The notes: generated by a model not told the origin, from the letters alone. A stretch of 55,334 nucleotides of DNA from Peloplasma aerotolerans (GCF_030012175.1 NZ_JASCXW010000011.1:1-55334); one strand, 5' to 3'; shown: positions 1 through 9,039, counted from the first letter of the stretch. Translations and numbers: made by a program.

Positions 1-34
1 ACATGATTTTTTGTATAGTTAAAGTATCTAAATA

Positions 35-43
35 TGGTATAAT
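35..43 (+). promoter_or_regulatory. extended -10 promoter for nfeD-flotillin operon
   Basis: TGG directly followed by TATAAT (bases 38-43) makes a textbook extended -10 element about 42 bases before the NfeD start codon. No convincing -35 hexamer lies at 16-18 bases, which is common for TGn-type promoters. It is the only promoter-like sequence seen before the pair of genes, so it probably drives both. Confidence 0.55.
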
Positions 44-84
44 CACATATAGAAATAGAAACATACATATTAAGGGGGTTTACT

Positions 85-678
85 ATGTCACTTTGGTGGA
101 CAAATCTAATGACATTACAGCAAATTGCATTTATTCTTGCAGTGACTGCTACTGTTATTATGCTTATTTTTTTGCTTTTAATGATTTTTGGTGTGGACGA
201 TTCAACTTTTGATGGGGGATTTCAAGATGCAGATCTAGATTTTCTAGCAGATGAACCCCTAAGTGCAATTTCGGGATTGAAAATTTTAACTATACGTGGA
301 ATGTTAGTTTTTTTTAGTATTGGCGGATGGGTTGTTTTTATAATTGCGCCCTTCATGCATATACTACTTGTTTTGTTATTGGGTCTTTTGGCAGGTATTC
401 TTGCGAGTTATTTACAAGCAATTGCATTTAAAGCAGCATTGAATTTAGAATCTTCCGGAAATCTTGATTATAAGCGAACAATTGGTAAGGTGGCGACCGT
501 ATACATTCGGATTCCCAAAGAACGCTCAGGAAAAGGCAAGGTAATTCTAACCCTGGAGGATCGTTTTATTGAAGTCGATGCGATTACTGATGATCATTTG
601 GATTTATTATCAAAAACTATGGTTGATATAGTTGGGCTAGAAAATGATACAACACTTGTTGTAAGCATGAAAAAATAA
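85..678 (+). CDS. NfeD-family membrane protein (YuaF-like), partner of flotillin
   Basis: This 197-residue protein has one N-terminal hydrophobic helix (about residues 9-33), an acidic linker, a second hydrophobic pair (about 72-112) and a soluble C-terminal domain of about 80 residues with the beta-rich look of the NfeD OB-fold (a short segment around VATVYIRIP, then a conserved turn). The start follows a strong AAGGGGG site at 72-78. Short NfeD proteins of this layout are classically encoded next to flotillins and act with them in membrane microdomain organisation, as in the Bacillus yuaF-yuaG pair. Here the flotillin gene begins 13 bases downstream, so the two are almost certainly one operon. 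The family assignment rests on layout and neighbourhood more than on a single diagnostic residue. Confidence 0.8.
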   Translation: MSLWWTNLMTLQQIAFILAVTATVIMLIFLLLMIFGVDDSTFDGGFQDADLDFLADEPLSAISGLKILTIRGMLVFFSIGGWVVFIIAPFMHILLVLLLGLLAGILASYLQAIAFKAALNLESSGNLDYKRTIGKVATVYIRIPKERSGKGKVILTLEDRFIEVDAITDDHLDLLSKTMVDIVGLENDTTLVVSMKK

Positions 679-691
679 AAGGAGATAAATT

Positions 692-2146
692 ATGTTTAAT
701 ATATTTAATGCAGCTGGGAATGCAATTGGATTAATCATTACATTGGTTATCATTGTAGTATCAGTTTTGGTATTTATTGTAACTAGAATTCGCAAATGTC
801 CCTCAGACAAAATTATGGTTATTTATGGTAAAATTGGGAAAAACTCGGATGGATCATCACGCTCTTCACAGTGTATTCACGGTGGAGCAAAATTCATTTA
901 TCCGTTTATTCAAGCATATCAATTTCTTGATTTAACTCCACTTTCTATAAGTGTTGATTTAAGAAAAGCGTTATCTAGACAAAATATTCGTATTGATGTT
1001 CCTTCAAGATTTACTGTTGGTATATCAACCGAGTCTGGAGTTATGCAAAATGCAGCTGAGCGTTTATTAGGATTAAAGCTTGCTGAGATTCAAGAGTTGA
1101 CGCAAGATATTATTTTTGGTCAACTACGTTTAGTTATTGCAACCATGGATATTGAGGAAATCAATACAAATCGTGATAAATTTCTTGAAGCTGTTTCTGA
1201 TAATGTAGAAACAGAACTTAAAAAAATAGGTTTAAGATTGATTAACGTCAATGTCACTGATATTAATGATGAGTCTGGTTATATTGAAGCACTAGGTAAA
1301 GAAGCAGCTGCAAAAGCTATTAATGATGCTAAAAAATCAGTTGCCGAAAAAAATAGAGATGGTTCCATTGGTGAAGCTAACGCTTTTAGAGATCAAAGAA
1401 TTCAAGTGGCAACTGCAAATGCAACGGCTATAGAAGGTGAAAATAAATCTTTGGGAGATGTATCTAAATCAGATGCAAGTCGTCGGGAAATTCAAGCAGA
1501 GGCACTAAGACGTGCAACAGTAGCTGAAAAAACTGCTGAAGCAAAAGCACTTGAAGAAGCTTATGTTGCTGAAAAAGAAGCTGAGTTGGCACGCGCGAGT
1601 CGTGAAAAAGCATCACTGGAAGCAGACGTTATTGTTAAATCGGAGATTGACAAACAAAAGAAAGTCATTGAAGCAGAAGCCATTGCAGAAGAAACAAGAA
1701 GAAAAGCACAAGGTGAAGCTGATGGTCTATATGCTAAAATGGAAGCTGAAGGTCGCGGTATGCTTGAAATTCTATCCAAGCAAGCTCAAGGTTTTATGCA
1801 AGTGGTTAAAGCAGCTGGCAATAGTCCAGATGCGGCGATTAAACTGCTGATTGCTGATAAACTAGAAACGCTTGTAGGTATTCAAGTTGAAGCAATCAAG
1901 AATCTTAAATTTGATAAGATTACAGTTTGGGATAGTGGTTCAAAAGATGGCAGTTCATCAACAGCAAATTTTGCCTCAAACTTATTTAAGTCAATTCCTC
2001 CAATGAGAGAATTGTTTGAAATGGCAGGTATGGATTTACCTAAGTACTTAGGAGAAACCATTCAAAGTGCAGATGAAAAAATAGCTAATGTAAAAGCTGA
2101 AGTTGAAAAAGAAGTTGTTCAAGAAAAAGATAACAATGAGAAATAA
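692..2146 (+). CDS. floT: flotillin-like SPFH-domain membrane scaffold protein
   Basis: The 484-residue product has an N-terminal membrane helix (about residues 9-30), an SPFH/band-7 domain (about 35-200, with the flotillin-like LTQDIIFGQLR and VNVTDI segments), and a long Glu/Ala/Lys-rich coiled coil (about 200-400) in which EA and AE dipeptides recur as in flotillins. The C-terminal 80 residues end in an acidic tail. Length and order match bacterial FloT/YuaG. Flotillins form oligomeric scaffolds in ordered membrane patches and influence protease, secretion and cell-shape functions. The gene has its own GGAG site at 681-686 and follows an NfeD partner gene. An intrinsic terminator sits about 70 bases after the stop, so the operon appears to end here. 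Confidence 0.9.
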   Translation: MFNIFNAAGNAIGLIITLVIIVVSVLVFIVTRIRKCPSDKIMVIYGKIGKNSDGSSRSSQCIHGGAKFIYPFIQAYQFLDLTPLSISVDLRKALSRQNIRIDVPSRFTVGISTESGVMQNAAERLLGLKLAEIQELTQDIIFGQLRLVIATMDIEEINTNRDKFLEAVSDNVETELKKIGLRLINVNVTDINDESGYIEALGKEAAAKAINDAKKSVAEKNRDGSIGEANAFRDQRIQVATANATAIEGENKSLGDVSKSDASRREIQAEALRRATVAEKTAEAKALEEAYVAEKEAELARASREKASLEADVIVKSEIDKQKKVIEAEAIAEETRRKAQGEADGLYAKMEAEGRGMLEILSKQAQGFMQVVKAAGNSPDAAIKLLIADKLETLVGIQVEAIKNLKFDKITVWDSGSKDGSSSTANFASNLFKSIPPMRELFEMAGMDLPKYLGETIQSADEKIANVKAEVEKEVVQEKDNNEK

Positions 2147-2216
2147 TTTTTTAATGTATTATTGCATTCATATATGCCTGATGTAAAAGATTAAATAAAC
2201 CAAAAAGCTTAGATTT

Positions 2217-2250
2217 CCCCATTTCTTAAATGAGATGGGGGTCTTTTTTA
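2217..2250 (+). terminator. intrinsic terminator after flotillin gene
   Basis: A nine-pair stem (2217-2225 with 2232-2240, one G-T wobble) with a six-base loop is followed by TCTTTTTT. It closes the nfeD-flotillin operon. Its arm and loop sequence is nearly the same as the hairpin at 7022-7043. Confidence 0.8.
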
Positions 2251-2297
2251 GTTGATAAGCAACCCATAAGAAATAGATCGCTAAGCATATGGAATAT

Positions 2298-2324
2298 AAA
2301 AAAATCAGTTCAATATTGAACTGA
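2298..2324 (-). terminator. intrinsic terminator for the minus-strand membrane-protein gene
   Basis: Bases 2305-2324 form a perfect 20-base palindrome (ten-pair stem if a few central bases loop out). It is flanked by seven A residues at 2298-2304, which become a U tract when read on the minus strand. Its place, about 95 bases beyond the stop at 2418, fits termination of that gene. Confidence 0.7.
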
Positions 2325-2417
2325 GATCTACATTCGTATAGTTTTTAAAGTGTTGATGAATGTTTTACTAGACTAAACGATTAGTACATACTGAATTTGT
2401 TACGGTAACCACAACAT

Positions 2418-3263
2418 CTATTTTTCGATATAAGGCATACCCTTAATAATGAAATTTGATGAGTTAATCTTATAAGTGTTTGTAAAGTCACCTTCGATTT
2501 GTTCTGGGTTCGTAAAATAGAGTTCACTCATTCCCTCAACGACAACGCCAAGTAAACTTGTAATGTGAAGATTCATTTTTATCTTCGAAAAAGCATTAAC
2601 TATTTTAGGATCGAAAAAATCACTTGTCTTTGAGACGATAAGATTAATGATGACATTATTACGTTTAGTTTGCTCGTTATATAATAAATACGCACGACTT
2701 TCCTTCTCGCTTGATGGTGTCATAAAAAAGAATCGTTTTTGATCACGTTCAAAGTAAATTTCATTGAAAGTAATCTTTGAAATAAGTTTGCCTTCTATTA
2801 CGCGAAAAGGAATTCTAAAAGAGAAATAATCATAATCATCAGGATGTTCAACGACATGTTGCTCATTGAGTCCTTTTTCAATCATATGGAATAGAAAATT
2901 ATTGTTTCTCACATAACGATCCACATAACGTGTAGATTCGATGTAGATTAGCATGCGGTCCATGAAATCGATAACTGAATAGTTAGAAGATGAAAACTGC
3001 AACTCACGGAAGAGTTCAGCTCTCCTGTTAAGGTCATCGTTAATCATACTAACCGTCTTGTTATGATGAAGGATGAGCAAACTAAAAAGTGTACTCGAAC
3101 CAAAAGAAGCGAATGCTACGATTAGCATTGCGATACGAATGCCGATAACATCGAGTTGAGCTGCTAAAAAATCATCGAAAATTAATGCAAGAAGTGTGAC
3201 AAAAAAGACTACAGAACTAATGATTAGCATAACTTTAATAATATTGATTTGACGATGTTTCAT
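2418..3263 (-). CDS. two-helix membrane protein of unknown function
   Basis: I do not recognise this protein. It begins with two hydrophobic helices (about residues 7-28 and 36-62 from the chosen start) separated by a short acidic loop. About 215 residues of mixed alpha/beta soluble sequence follow, without cysteines or an obvious catalytic motif, so a cytoplasmic domain on a two-helix hairpin is the likely topology. An in-frame GTG lies four codons upstream, but AAGTGGGTGATC, a near-complete match to the anti-Shine-Dalgarno complement, directly precedes the ATG at 3263, so that ATG is preferred (281 residues). The gene stands alone, with a palindromic terminator at 2298-2324, and is divergent from the MFS transporter gene. 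Confidence 0.75.
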   Translation of the reverse strand: MKHRQINIIKVMLIISSVVFFVTLLALIFDDFLAAQLDVIGIRIAMLIVAFASFGSSTLFSLLILHHNKTVSMINDDLNRRAELFRELQFSSSNYSVIDFMDRMLIYIESTRYVDRYVRNNNFLFHMIEKGLNEQHVVEHPDDYDYFSFRIPFRVIEGKLISKITFNEIYFERDQKRFFFMTPSSEKESRAYLLYNEQTKRNNVIINLIVSKTSDFFDPKIVNAFSKIKMNLHITSLLGVVVEGMSELYFTNPEQIEGDFTNTYKINSSNFIIKGMPYIEK

Positions 3264-3405
3264 TTGATCACCCACTTAGATACATTATACAGTAAAAACA
3301 CAAACTGTGCTCATTTTGAACACAAGAGTTTATATCTATTTAACAGCAAAATGAATCATATAAACGTAAGGTAAAATGTATGCCTTAAAGCACTTGTTTT
3401 TATTG

Positions 3406-3434
3406 TTGAAAAAAAAGCGATATTTTATTATATA
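3406..3434 (+). promoter_or_regulatory. candidate sigma-A promoter for the MFS-acyltransferase operon
   Basis: TTGAAA (3406-3411) is followed after 17 bases by TATATA (3429-3434), or after 19 bases by TATAAT (3431-3436). It stands about 35-60 bases before the transporter start in a region with no other candidate. Confidence 0.45.
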
Positions 3435-3469
3435 ATTAGAATAATAATCTTTATCATGAGGAGACTTCC

Positions 3470-4876
3470 ATGAAGCATAATGAGTTAAAGAAAAAACTTG
3501 CTTTTGCATCTGCTGATATTTTTGGTGGAGGTTCATTTAACATTGTCAATTTTCTTTATCCGGGATTTTTAGCAATTACAGTAGGGATTAGTCCCTATTG
3601 GATAGGAGTGGTTATTCTTGTTGCTAGAATCTGGGATGCAATTACTGATCCACTCATGGGACATATATCCGATAGAACAAAGTCTAAGATGGGTAAAAGA
3701 AGAATCTATTTAATGTTTGCTGCCCCTTTTGTTCTACTATCCATGTTCTTATTATTCTTCCCCTATTCTTTTTCTTCAACAGGGTTAAGAGTCGTTGCTG
3801 TTTTGTTATCCTATTTAATCTTTACAACGGTTCAAACATCAGTCATGATTCCTTACTACTCCTTATCAAGCGAAATCACTTCAGATTACCAAAAAAGAGC
3901 TTCATATAATTCTTATCGACTAGGTTTTTCAATATTTTCATCCATTCTTTGCGTTGCCGTTCCTGGTATCATCGTTGGCATGTTTGGAGATCGTGCGATA
4001 GGCTTTCAAGTCATGAGTTTATCATTTGGGTTACTCTTTGCACTATCTGTCCTGTTTACAGGACTATTTGCAAGAGAAGAGATACAAACACCAATAGTGG
4101 AAACTAAACTTTCTTTTAAAGGCATGGCGAAACCTTTAGGTCTTCGCCCCTTTAGACAATACTTAGGCATGTTTTTAGTACTTCAAATGTCAATGGCAAT
4201 TATGAGTGGATTATTTTTCTTTTATGTTGATTTCTTTGTTACCAAAAGCGAGACAGCTTTAGGTAATCCAACAATGGTTGGACTCATATCCGCTGCCTTA
4301 ATGTTTTCTATGCAAATCGTTGCACTTCCAGTCTATCTTAAAATGATTGAAAAGAAGGGTAAAACTTTTGCATATCGTTTCGGTGCATTCCTTTGGATTA
4401 TTACTGCATTATTTATATTAGTCATTCCAGCAAATGTAAATCCAATCATGATATATTTATTAGCAGCTGTTATGGGTTTTGGTATATCAGGTCCAGGACT
4501 TGTTCCTCACACGATGTATGGAGATGTCGTTGATGCCGGTCAAATTAAATTTAAAGATAGACTAGATGGACAGATGAGTGGATTCACGAATTTCATTAAT
4601 AAGATAGCTCAAGCTGTTGGACTTGCATTGGTGATGTTTTTAATCGGACTTGCAGGATTTCAGGAACAGCCTCTAAATGGTCCAGCCATTGTAGGACAAC
4701 CAGATAGTGCATTACTGATGATACGTATCATCATGTCTTTAGCACCTCTCATCTTTATGAGTATTGGAATCTATATTTCATATCAATATAAAATTGATGC
4801 CAAGAAGCAAAAAGAAATAACCGATGCTATTCAAGATCTAACGATTTCTCGAGAAGAAATTATTTTAGGGTTATAA
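3470..4876 (+). CDS. MelB/GPH-family MFS transporter, candidate lysolipid or glycoside symporter
   Basis: The 468-residue product has about 12 hydrophobic segments and the hallmark of the GPH (melibiose carrier, MFS_2) family: the WDAITDPLMGHISDRT segment around residue 52-67, whose two Asp residues form the cation site in MelB, followed by the basic loop KSKMGKRR. GPH members move sugars, glycosides or, in the vertebrate relative MFSD2A, lysophosphatidylcholine. The substrate cannot be read from the sequence. The gene overlaps no other, starts after GAGGAG (3458-3463), and its stop codon is separated by one base from the start of a PlsC-type acyltransferase. That tight coupling suggests a lipid-related cargo rather than a sugar, comparable with the LplT-Aas lysophospholipid system, but this is inference. 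Confidence 0.85.
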   Translation: MKHNELKKKLAFASADIFGGGSFNIVNFLYPGFLAITVGISPYWIGVVILVARIWDAITDPLMGHISDRTKSKMGKRRIYLMFAAPFVLLSMFLLFFPYSFSSTGLRVVAVLLSYLIFTTVQTSVMIPYYSLSSEITSDYQKRASYNSYRLGFSIFSSILCVAVPGIIVGMFGDRAIGFQVMSLSFGLLFALSVLFTGLFAREEIQTPIVETKLSFKGMAKPLGLRPFRQYLGMFLVLQMSMAIMSGLFFFYVDFFVTKSETALGNPTMVGLISAALMFSMQIVALPVYLKMIEKKGKTFAYRFGAFLWIITALFILVIPANVNPIMIYLLAAVMGFGISGPGLVPHTMYGDVVDAGQIKFKDRLDGQMSGFTNFINKIAQAVGLALVMFLIGLAGFQEQPLNGPAIVGQPDSALLMIRIIMSLAPLIFMSIGIYISYQYKIDAKKQKEITDAIQDLTISREEIILGL

Positions 4877-4877
4877 A

Positions 4878-6026
4878 ATGAAAAAACCGAATATTATCCT
4901 AAATGCTGTATTAGGATTTCTAGTCAAAATATATGCATATCTAAAAGGTCAAAGAGTTATCAAGAACTGTAAGATTAAAGGACCAGCAATTATTTTATCT
5001 AATCATACATCTTTTTATGATTTCATTTATACAAGTGCTGCGATGTATCCAAGAAGAGTCAGCTATCTAGCAGCGAAAAAAATGTTTTATGAACCAGTTA
5101 CAGGTTTCTTTTTAAGGCTTGCGAGAGCGATTCCCAAGTCTTTGATGCAAGCTGATCCTCTTGCTACACTACATGCATTTCGTATCCTAAAGAAAAAAGG
5201 AATTATCTCAGTATTTCCTGAAGGACAAATATCACCTATGGGTAGATTTTTAACGCCAGCTTTTTCTATAGCAAAATTTTTGAAGAAAGCAAATGTAGAT
5301 GTTTATATCGTTAAACACATGGGAGCAGGACTTGTTAATCCTCCTTGGTCTAAAAAGACATTTAAAGGTAGAGTAGAAACAATTAAAGAGTTGATTATCA
5401 CTAAAGAAGAGCTCACTACTATGACAGGTCAAGAGGTTTATAAGATTGTTTGTGATAAACTATATTACTCACAATCCGAATACAATTTGGACAAACAATA
5501 TAAGTATAAAGTAAACAATATATCCAATTTGGAAAATGTTATTTATCAATGTCCCTCATGTCTACACGAAGGACTGAAAAGTATTAAAAATCAATTGGTT
5601 TGTCCCTCATGTGATTACACATTAACATATGATACATATGGAATGCTAAACGGTAAAGGAATAGATAATCTATTTATTAAACAAGCATTAGCTGTTAAAG
5701 ATGAAATTGACAAAGATATCAATTATCAGATAGAAGAAAAAACGAAGTTGATGTCTTTTAGAAATCAAAAACTTGTTAAAGTTGGAAGTGGAGTCATAAC
5801 ACTAAAAAGATTTGAATATGTGTATAAAGGGACAATTGATCAAGCATATAAAGAATTAGTTTTCAAGGTGAGTAGTACTCCAACTCTTCCTTCTGATATT
5901 GGAAGAAATATCCAAATCTACGAGTCAGATATTATTTATCAGTTTGAGATGGAAAACAAATGGGTACCAATGAAAATGGTACATGTCGGAGAGTATTTAT
6001 ACTTGTTAAAAGATAAAAACGAATGA
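4878..6026 (+). CDS. PlsC-like 1-acylglycerol-phosphate acyltransferase with C-terminal zinc ribbon
   Basis: The first ~190 of 382 residues carry the glycerophospholipid acyltransferase signatures. The HX4D motif is NHTSFYD (His43, Asp48) and the FPEGxxS motif is at residues 113-119. One hydrophobic N-terminal stretch suggests membrane association. Members transfer an acyl chain to lysophosphatidate or another lysolipid. Unusually, residues about 220-250 form a CPSC-x13-CPSC zinc ribbon (Cys225, 228, 242, 245), and about 130 further residues of unknown beta-rich sequence follow, giving a protein much longer than the usual 200-250 of PlsC. The gene begins one base after the MelB-type transporter stop, implying translational coupling. 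It may re-acylate whatever lipid that transporter delivers. Family assignment is firm; substrate is unknown. Confidence 0.85.
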   Translation: MKKPNIILNAVLGFLVKIYAYLKGQRVIKNCKIKGPAIILSNHTSFYDFIYTSAAMYPRRVSYLAAKKMFYEPVTGFFLRLARAIPKSLMQADPLATLHAFRILKKKGIISVFPEGQISPMGRFLTPAFSIAKFLKKANVDVYIVKHMGAGLVNPPWSKKTFKGRVETIKELIITKEELTTMTGQEVYKIVCDKLYYSQSEYNLDKQYKYKVNNISNLENVIYQCPSCLHEGLKSIKNQLVCPSCDYTLTYDTYGMLNGKGIDNLFIKQALAVKDEIDKDINYQIEEKTKLMSFRNQKLVKVGSGVITLKRFEYVYKGTIDQAYKELVFKVSSTPTLPSDIGRNIQIYESDIIYQFEMENKWVPMKMVHVGEYLYLLKDKNE

Positions 6027-6098
6027 GAAGATATAAGCTTATTATTTAAGGATAGCTATTTGGATAATATTAACAAGACATAGAATAGGAGAACGATC

Positions 6099-6971
6099 AT
6101 GAAAAACTTATATATGACGCAATCAACCTATAGAATATTACAAATAACAGATATTCACTTGATGAAATCTCCAAGCGATGACCAAACCTATGATTTGATG
6201 AAAAAAGCAATTATTGATACAAAACCTGATTTCATCATCATCACGGGTGATATCACCATGACTCATGATAATATAGAATTGCTGAATAATCTTCGTATAT
6301 TTTTAGATTCTTTTAGTATTTATTGGTCATTTGTTTTTGGTAATCATGACCATGAATCTCTTTTATCATTAGATGAGCAAGCTAATATTTTGATGAATAG
6401 TCAATACTGTTGTTTCGAAAAAGGTAATCCTCTCATTAAAGGATGCGGTAATCATTATCTCAAGGTAGTTAAAGATAATCAGTTAATTGCGTTACTAGGG
6501 ATGCTAGATACCCATAACACTCGTATTGATATAATCGATGGTAAAGAGATATGGAGTTATGATTATCTTGACCAAGGTCAGATTGATGATGCAATTCAAA
6601 CTATTGAATCCTTAAAAAAAGAATATAATACTTTTTCATCTCTATTCTTTTTCCATATTCCATTGATTGAATATAAGAAAGCGATTGAGCAAAATGACGT
6701 ATCCATTGAAGGATCATGTTTTGAAGAGATTTCTTGTTCAAAGTATGACAGTTTCTTTTTTCCACGAGTTTTAAAAACCAACACGTTAAAAGGAATCTTT
6801 GTTGGTCATGATCATGTCTGTGATTTTTCTTTCATGAATGAAGGTTGTTTATTAGCTTTTGGTCGTTGTACGGGACATTACAATTACACAATGCCTTCGT
6901 TTCAAAAAGGTGCAAGAGTTATAGATATCGATAAACTCGGGAGCATATCTAGTTGGGTCTATTTAGAATAG
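6099..6971 (+). CDS. calcineurin-like metallophosphoesterase
   Basis: The 290-residue protein has the ordered metal-binding motifs of the calcineurin-like phosphoesterase superfamily: D-x-H in QITDIHL (Asp18, His20), GD in ITGDIT, GNHDH, the single His in FFHIP, and GHDH near residue 237. The order and spacing resemble the purple-acid-phosphatase-like cyclic nucleotide or Icc-type phosphoesterases and DUF1785-like proteins of Firmicutes. No signal peptide is present, so it is cytoplasmic. The start follows AGGAG (6087-6091). Seventy-two bases separate it from the acyltransferase gene, so it may be the third gene of that operon or have its own promoter. An intrinsic terminator follows. Substrate specificity cannot be predicted. 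Confidence 0.85.
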   Translation: MKNLYMTQSTYRILQITDIHLMKSPSDDQTYDLMKKAIIDTKPDFIIITGDITMTHDNIELLNNLRIFLDSFSIYWSFVFGNHDHESLLSLDEQANILMNSQYCCFEKGNPLIKGCGNHYLKVVKDNQLIALLGMLDTHNTRIDIIDGKEIWSYDYLDQGQIDDAIQTIESLKKEYNTFSSLFFFHIPLIEYKKAIEQNDVSIEGSCFEEISCSKYDSFFFPRVLKTNTLKGIFVGHDHVCDFSFMNEGCLLAFGRCTGHYNYTMPSFQKGARVIDIDKLGSISSWVYLE

Positions 6972-7021
6972 GATATGAATATAGTGGGCATCAAACATAA
7001 ACATGCTAAAAAATAGGGAAT

Positions 7022-7051
7022 ACCATTTCTTAATCGAGATGGTCTTTTATT
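7022..7051 (+). terminator. intrinsic terminator after phosphoesterase gene
   Basis: An eight-pair stem (7022-7029 with 7036-7043) with loop TTAATC is followed by CTTTTATT. Arms and loop closely match the hairpin at 2217-2240. Confidence 0.7.
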
Positions 7052-7101
7052 CTAGACACTATGAGTCAATTAAAATATTCATATGTGACAATGCAAATCA
7101 T

Positions 7102-7131
7102 AAAAAAAGACGTTACTAATAAAGCAACGTC
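7102..7131 (-). terminator. intrinsic terminator of catalase gene
   Basis: On the minus strand GACGTTGC and GTAACGTC pair (one wobble) around a seven-base loop and run into seven U residues (complement of 7102-7108), about 40 bases after the catalase stop. Confidence 0.85.
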
Positions 7132-7169
7132 AATTGATTACAGATGATTTTATGTTTGATTTCTTTATA

Positions 7170-8633
7170 TTATTTCACATCAGATAAAGGTATACCTAAT
7201 GCATCAGCAACACCTTTGCCATACGCTTTATCTGCCAGCAAACAGTTTTTAATGTGTCTAACTTTAATAGACTTAGGAATATCACCCATGTTACGTGCGG
7301 TATTTTCGAACAGCATTTTTTGTTGAGCAGGTGTAATAAGCCTAAAAAGTTTACCGGGTTGAGTATAGTAATCATCGTCATCGTCTCTAAAATCATAATT
7401 AAATGCATGACCTTCTACTTTTAAAGGAGGTTCTTTTAATTCTTGGCTATCATTCCACTCACCTTCACTGTTAGGCCAATAACCTGTAGTTTTTCCAGCA
7501 TTATCATCAACACGCATTGTACCATCACGATGATAACTGTTTGGCTTAGCAAATTTTGGAGCATTAACTGGAATTGAATCATGATTTACACCAAGGCGAT
7601 AACGCTGTGCATCACCATATGTGAATAATCTTCCTTGTAGCATTCTATCAGGTGAAAAACCTATACCTGGAATGATATTTGCAGGATTAAATGCAGCTTG
7701 TTCAACATCTCTAAAGTAATTATCTGGATTTCTGTTTAATTCAAAGTAACCAACTTCAATTAATGGGAAATCACTTTGATATAATACCTTGGTTACATCG
7801 AAAGGATTATAGGAAAGTTTTTTTGCTTGTTCGTCAGTCATAACTTGGATATACATCGTCCATCGAGGAAAATCTTTTCGATCTATTGCTTCTAATAAAT
7901 CACGTTGATGACTTTCACGGTCTTTACCAATAAGTATTTCCGCTTCTTGATCACTGATGGTTTCAATACCTTGTTTAGTTTTTAAATGAAATTTAACCCA
8001 AATAAGCTCGTTTTTGGCATTAATCATGCTATAAGTATGAGAACCATACCCATTCATATGGCGGTAAGATTTTGGGATACCACGGTCACTCATTGTAATC
8101 GTGACTTGATGTAAAGCTTCGGGTAATAAAGTCCAGAAATCCCAGTTGTTTTTTGCACTTCTTTGGTTAGTGTAAGGGTCTCGTTTTATTGCCCGATTTA
8201 GATCCGGAAAACGAAGAGGATCCCGAATAAAAAACACAGGAGTATTATTGCCAACTAAATCCCAATTTCCTTCCTCGGTATAAAACTTCATTGCAAACCC
8301 GCGAATATCTCTTTCTGCGTCAGCAGCTCCACGTTCGCCAGCTACAGTAGAAAACCGAACAAACATCTCAGTTTCTTTCCCTATTTCAGAAAATATTTTT
8401 GCTTTTGTATATTTTGTAATATCGTGAGTTACAACAAATTTACCAAATGCTCCAGAACCTTTTGCATGCATTCGACGTTCAGGAATTACTTCTCGATCAA
8501 AATGTGCAAGTTTTTCTAGAAACCAAACATCTTGTAAAAGCATAGGACCTCTTTTACCAGCTGTCATTGAATTCTCATTATCATAAACAGGTTTACCAAC
8601 AGAAGTAGTTAATTTTTTCTTGTTTGTTTTCAC
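7170..8633 (-). CDS. katA: monofunctional heme catalase (small-subunit, clade 3 type)
   Basis: The product is 487 residues and carries all the landmarks of monofunctional catalases. These include the distal heme His in [12 protein letters not shown], the VRFST and [15 protein letters not shown] segment, [12 protein letters not shown], and the proximal heme Tyr in [14 protein letters not shown] followed by NHDSIPVN. Length fits the small-subunit class, which removes hydrogen peroxide in the cytoplasm. An in-frame TTG lies 12 codons upstream, but AAAGGAGA (8641-8648) sits inside that extension at the right distance from the GTG at 8633, so GTG is the start. The gene is monocistronic with its own terminator. 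A PerR-box-like sequence and a small inverted repeat (8654-8669) precede it, which suggests peroxide control. Confidence 0.95.
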   Translation of the reverse strand: MKTNKKKLTTSVGKPVYDNENSMTAGKRGPMLLQDVWFLEKLAHFDREVIPERRMHAKGSGAFGKFVVTHDITKYTKAKIFSEIGKETEMFVRFSTVAGERGAADAERDIRGFAMKFYTEEGNWDLVGNNTPVFFIRDPLRFPDLNRAIKRDPYTNQRSAKNNWDFWTLLPEALHQVTITMSDRGIPKSYRHMNGYGSHTYSMINAKNELIWVKFHLKTKQGIETISDQEAEILIGKDRESHQRDLLEAIDRKDFPRWTMYIQVMTDEQAKKLSYNPFDVTKVLYQSDFPLIEVGYFELNRNPDNYFRDVEQAAFNPANIIPGIGFSPDRMLQGRLFTYGDAQRYRLGVNHDSIPVNAPKFAKPNSYHRDGTMRVDDNAGKTTGYWPNSEGEWNDSQELKEPPLKVEGHAFNYDFRDDDDDYYTQPGKLFRLITPAQQKMLFENTARNMGDIPKSIKVRHIKNCLLADKAYGKGVADALGIPLSDVK

Positions 8634-8682
8634 GAATTTATCTCCTTTAGATTTTGGTATAAATACCAAGGATAACTGTATT

Positions 8683-8697
8683 TTATCATAATTGTGA
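8683..8697 (-). promoter_or_regulatory. PerR-box-like operator upstream of catalase
   Basis: Read on the minus strand, TCACAATTATGATAA matches the 7-1-7 Per box TTATAATnATTATAA at 11 of 14 defined positions. It overlaps a possible -10 element (TATGAT) about 50 bases before the catalase start. A second inverted repeat, TTGGTAT-2-ATACCAA at 8654-8669, lies between this box and the ribosome site. Peroxide repression of katA by PerR is established in Bacillus; its operation here is inference. Confidence 0.5.
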
Positions 8698-9039
8698 GAT
8701 TAATGTCGGATAGCTAGTTGTTACCAACGCATTGTACAGTAATACTTCCTATGTGTTTGTCGGTTTATCTATGTAAAAAAAATGGGTCTTCATATTAGAT
8801 TTATAAGACTTTAGTTGCTTCATGTTTATATCTTATATCTAGGATAATGAAATATTCTAATCAATAATACAAAAAACCTAATAATGATATATAATAGTTA
8901 TAAACTACTCAATATACTTTATCGAATAATTGCTGAACAAATAAGATGAATATAAGTGAGAAAAGTACTAATTTATGCTTCACTTTTTTCAATTTATTTA
9001 ATATAGAAAAGTAAAAGTAAAAAGGCAAAGAGGTACAAG
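8698..9039. other. 342-base intergenic region without recognised gene
   Basis: This AT-rich stretch separates the divergent catalase and CPBP protease genes. I see no open reading frame with a ribosome site, no RNA gene and no strong hairpin. An AAGTGA/TCACTT pair (around 8955-8987) followed by a short T run is too weak to call. Confidence 0.5.

Noticed and set aside
1551-1850. Open frames of 99 and 72 residues inside the flotillin gene
   Set aside because: They are other-frame shadows of the coiled-coil repeat; no ribosome site and the residue composition is typical of frame-shifted Lys/Glu repeats.
3336-3536. Minus-strand open frame of 66 residues before the MFS gene
   Set aside because: It overlaps the promoter and start of the transporter and has no ribosome site.
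6025-6050. Second copy of the TTATAAGCTTATAA operator near 6032
   Set aside because: It matches only the central part and lies after a gene, not in a promoter with good elements; likely chance AT-rich similarity.
8631-8669. Catalase start at the TTG (8669)
   Set aside because: The AAAGGAG ribosome site lies inside the extension; the GTG at 8633 is correctly spaced.
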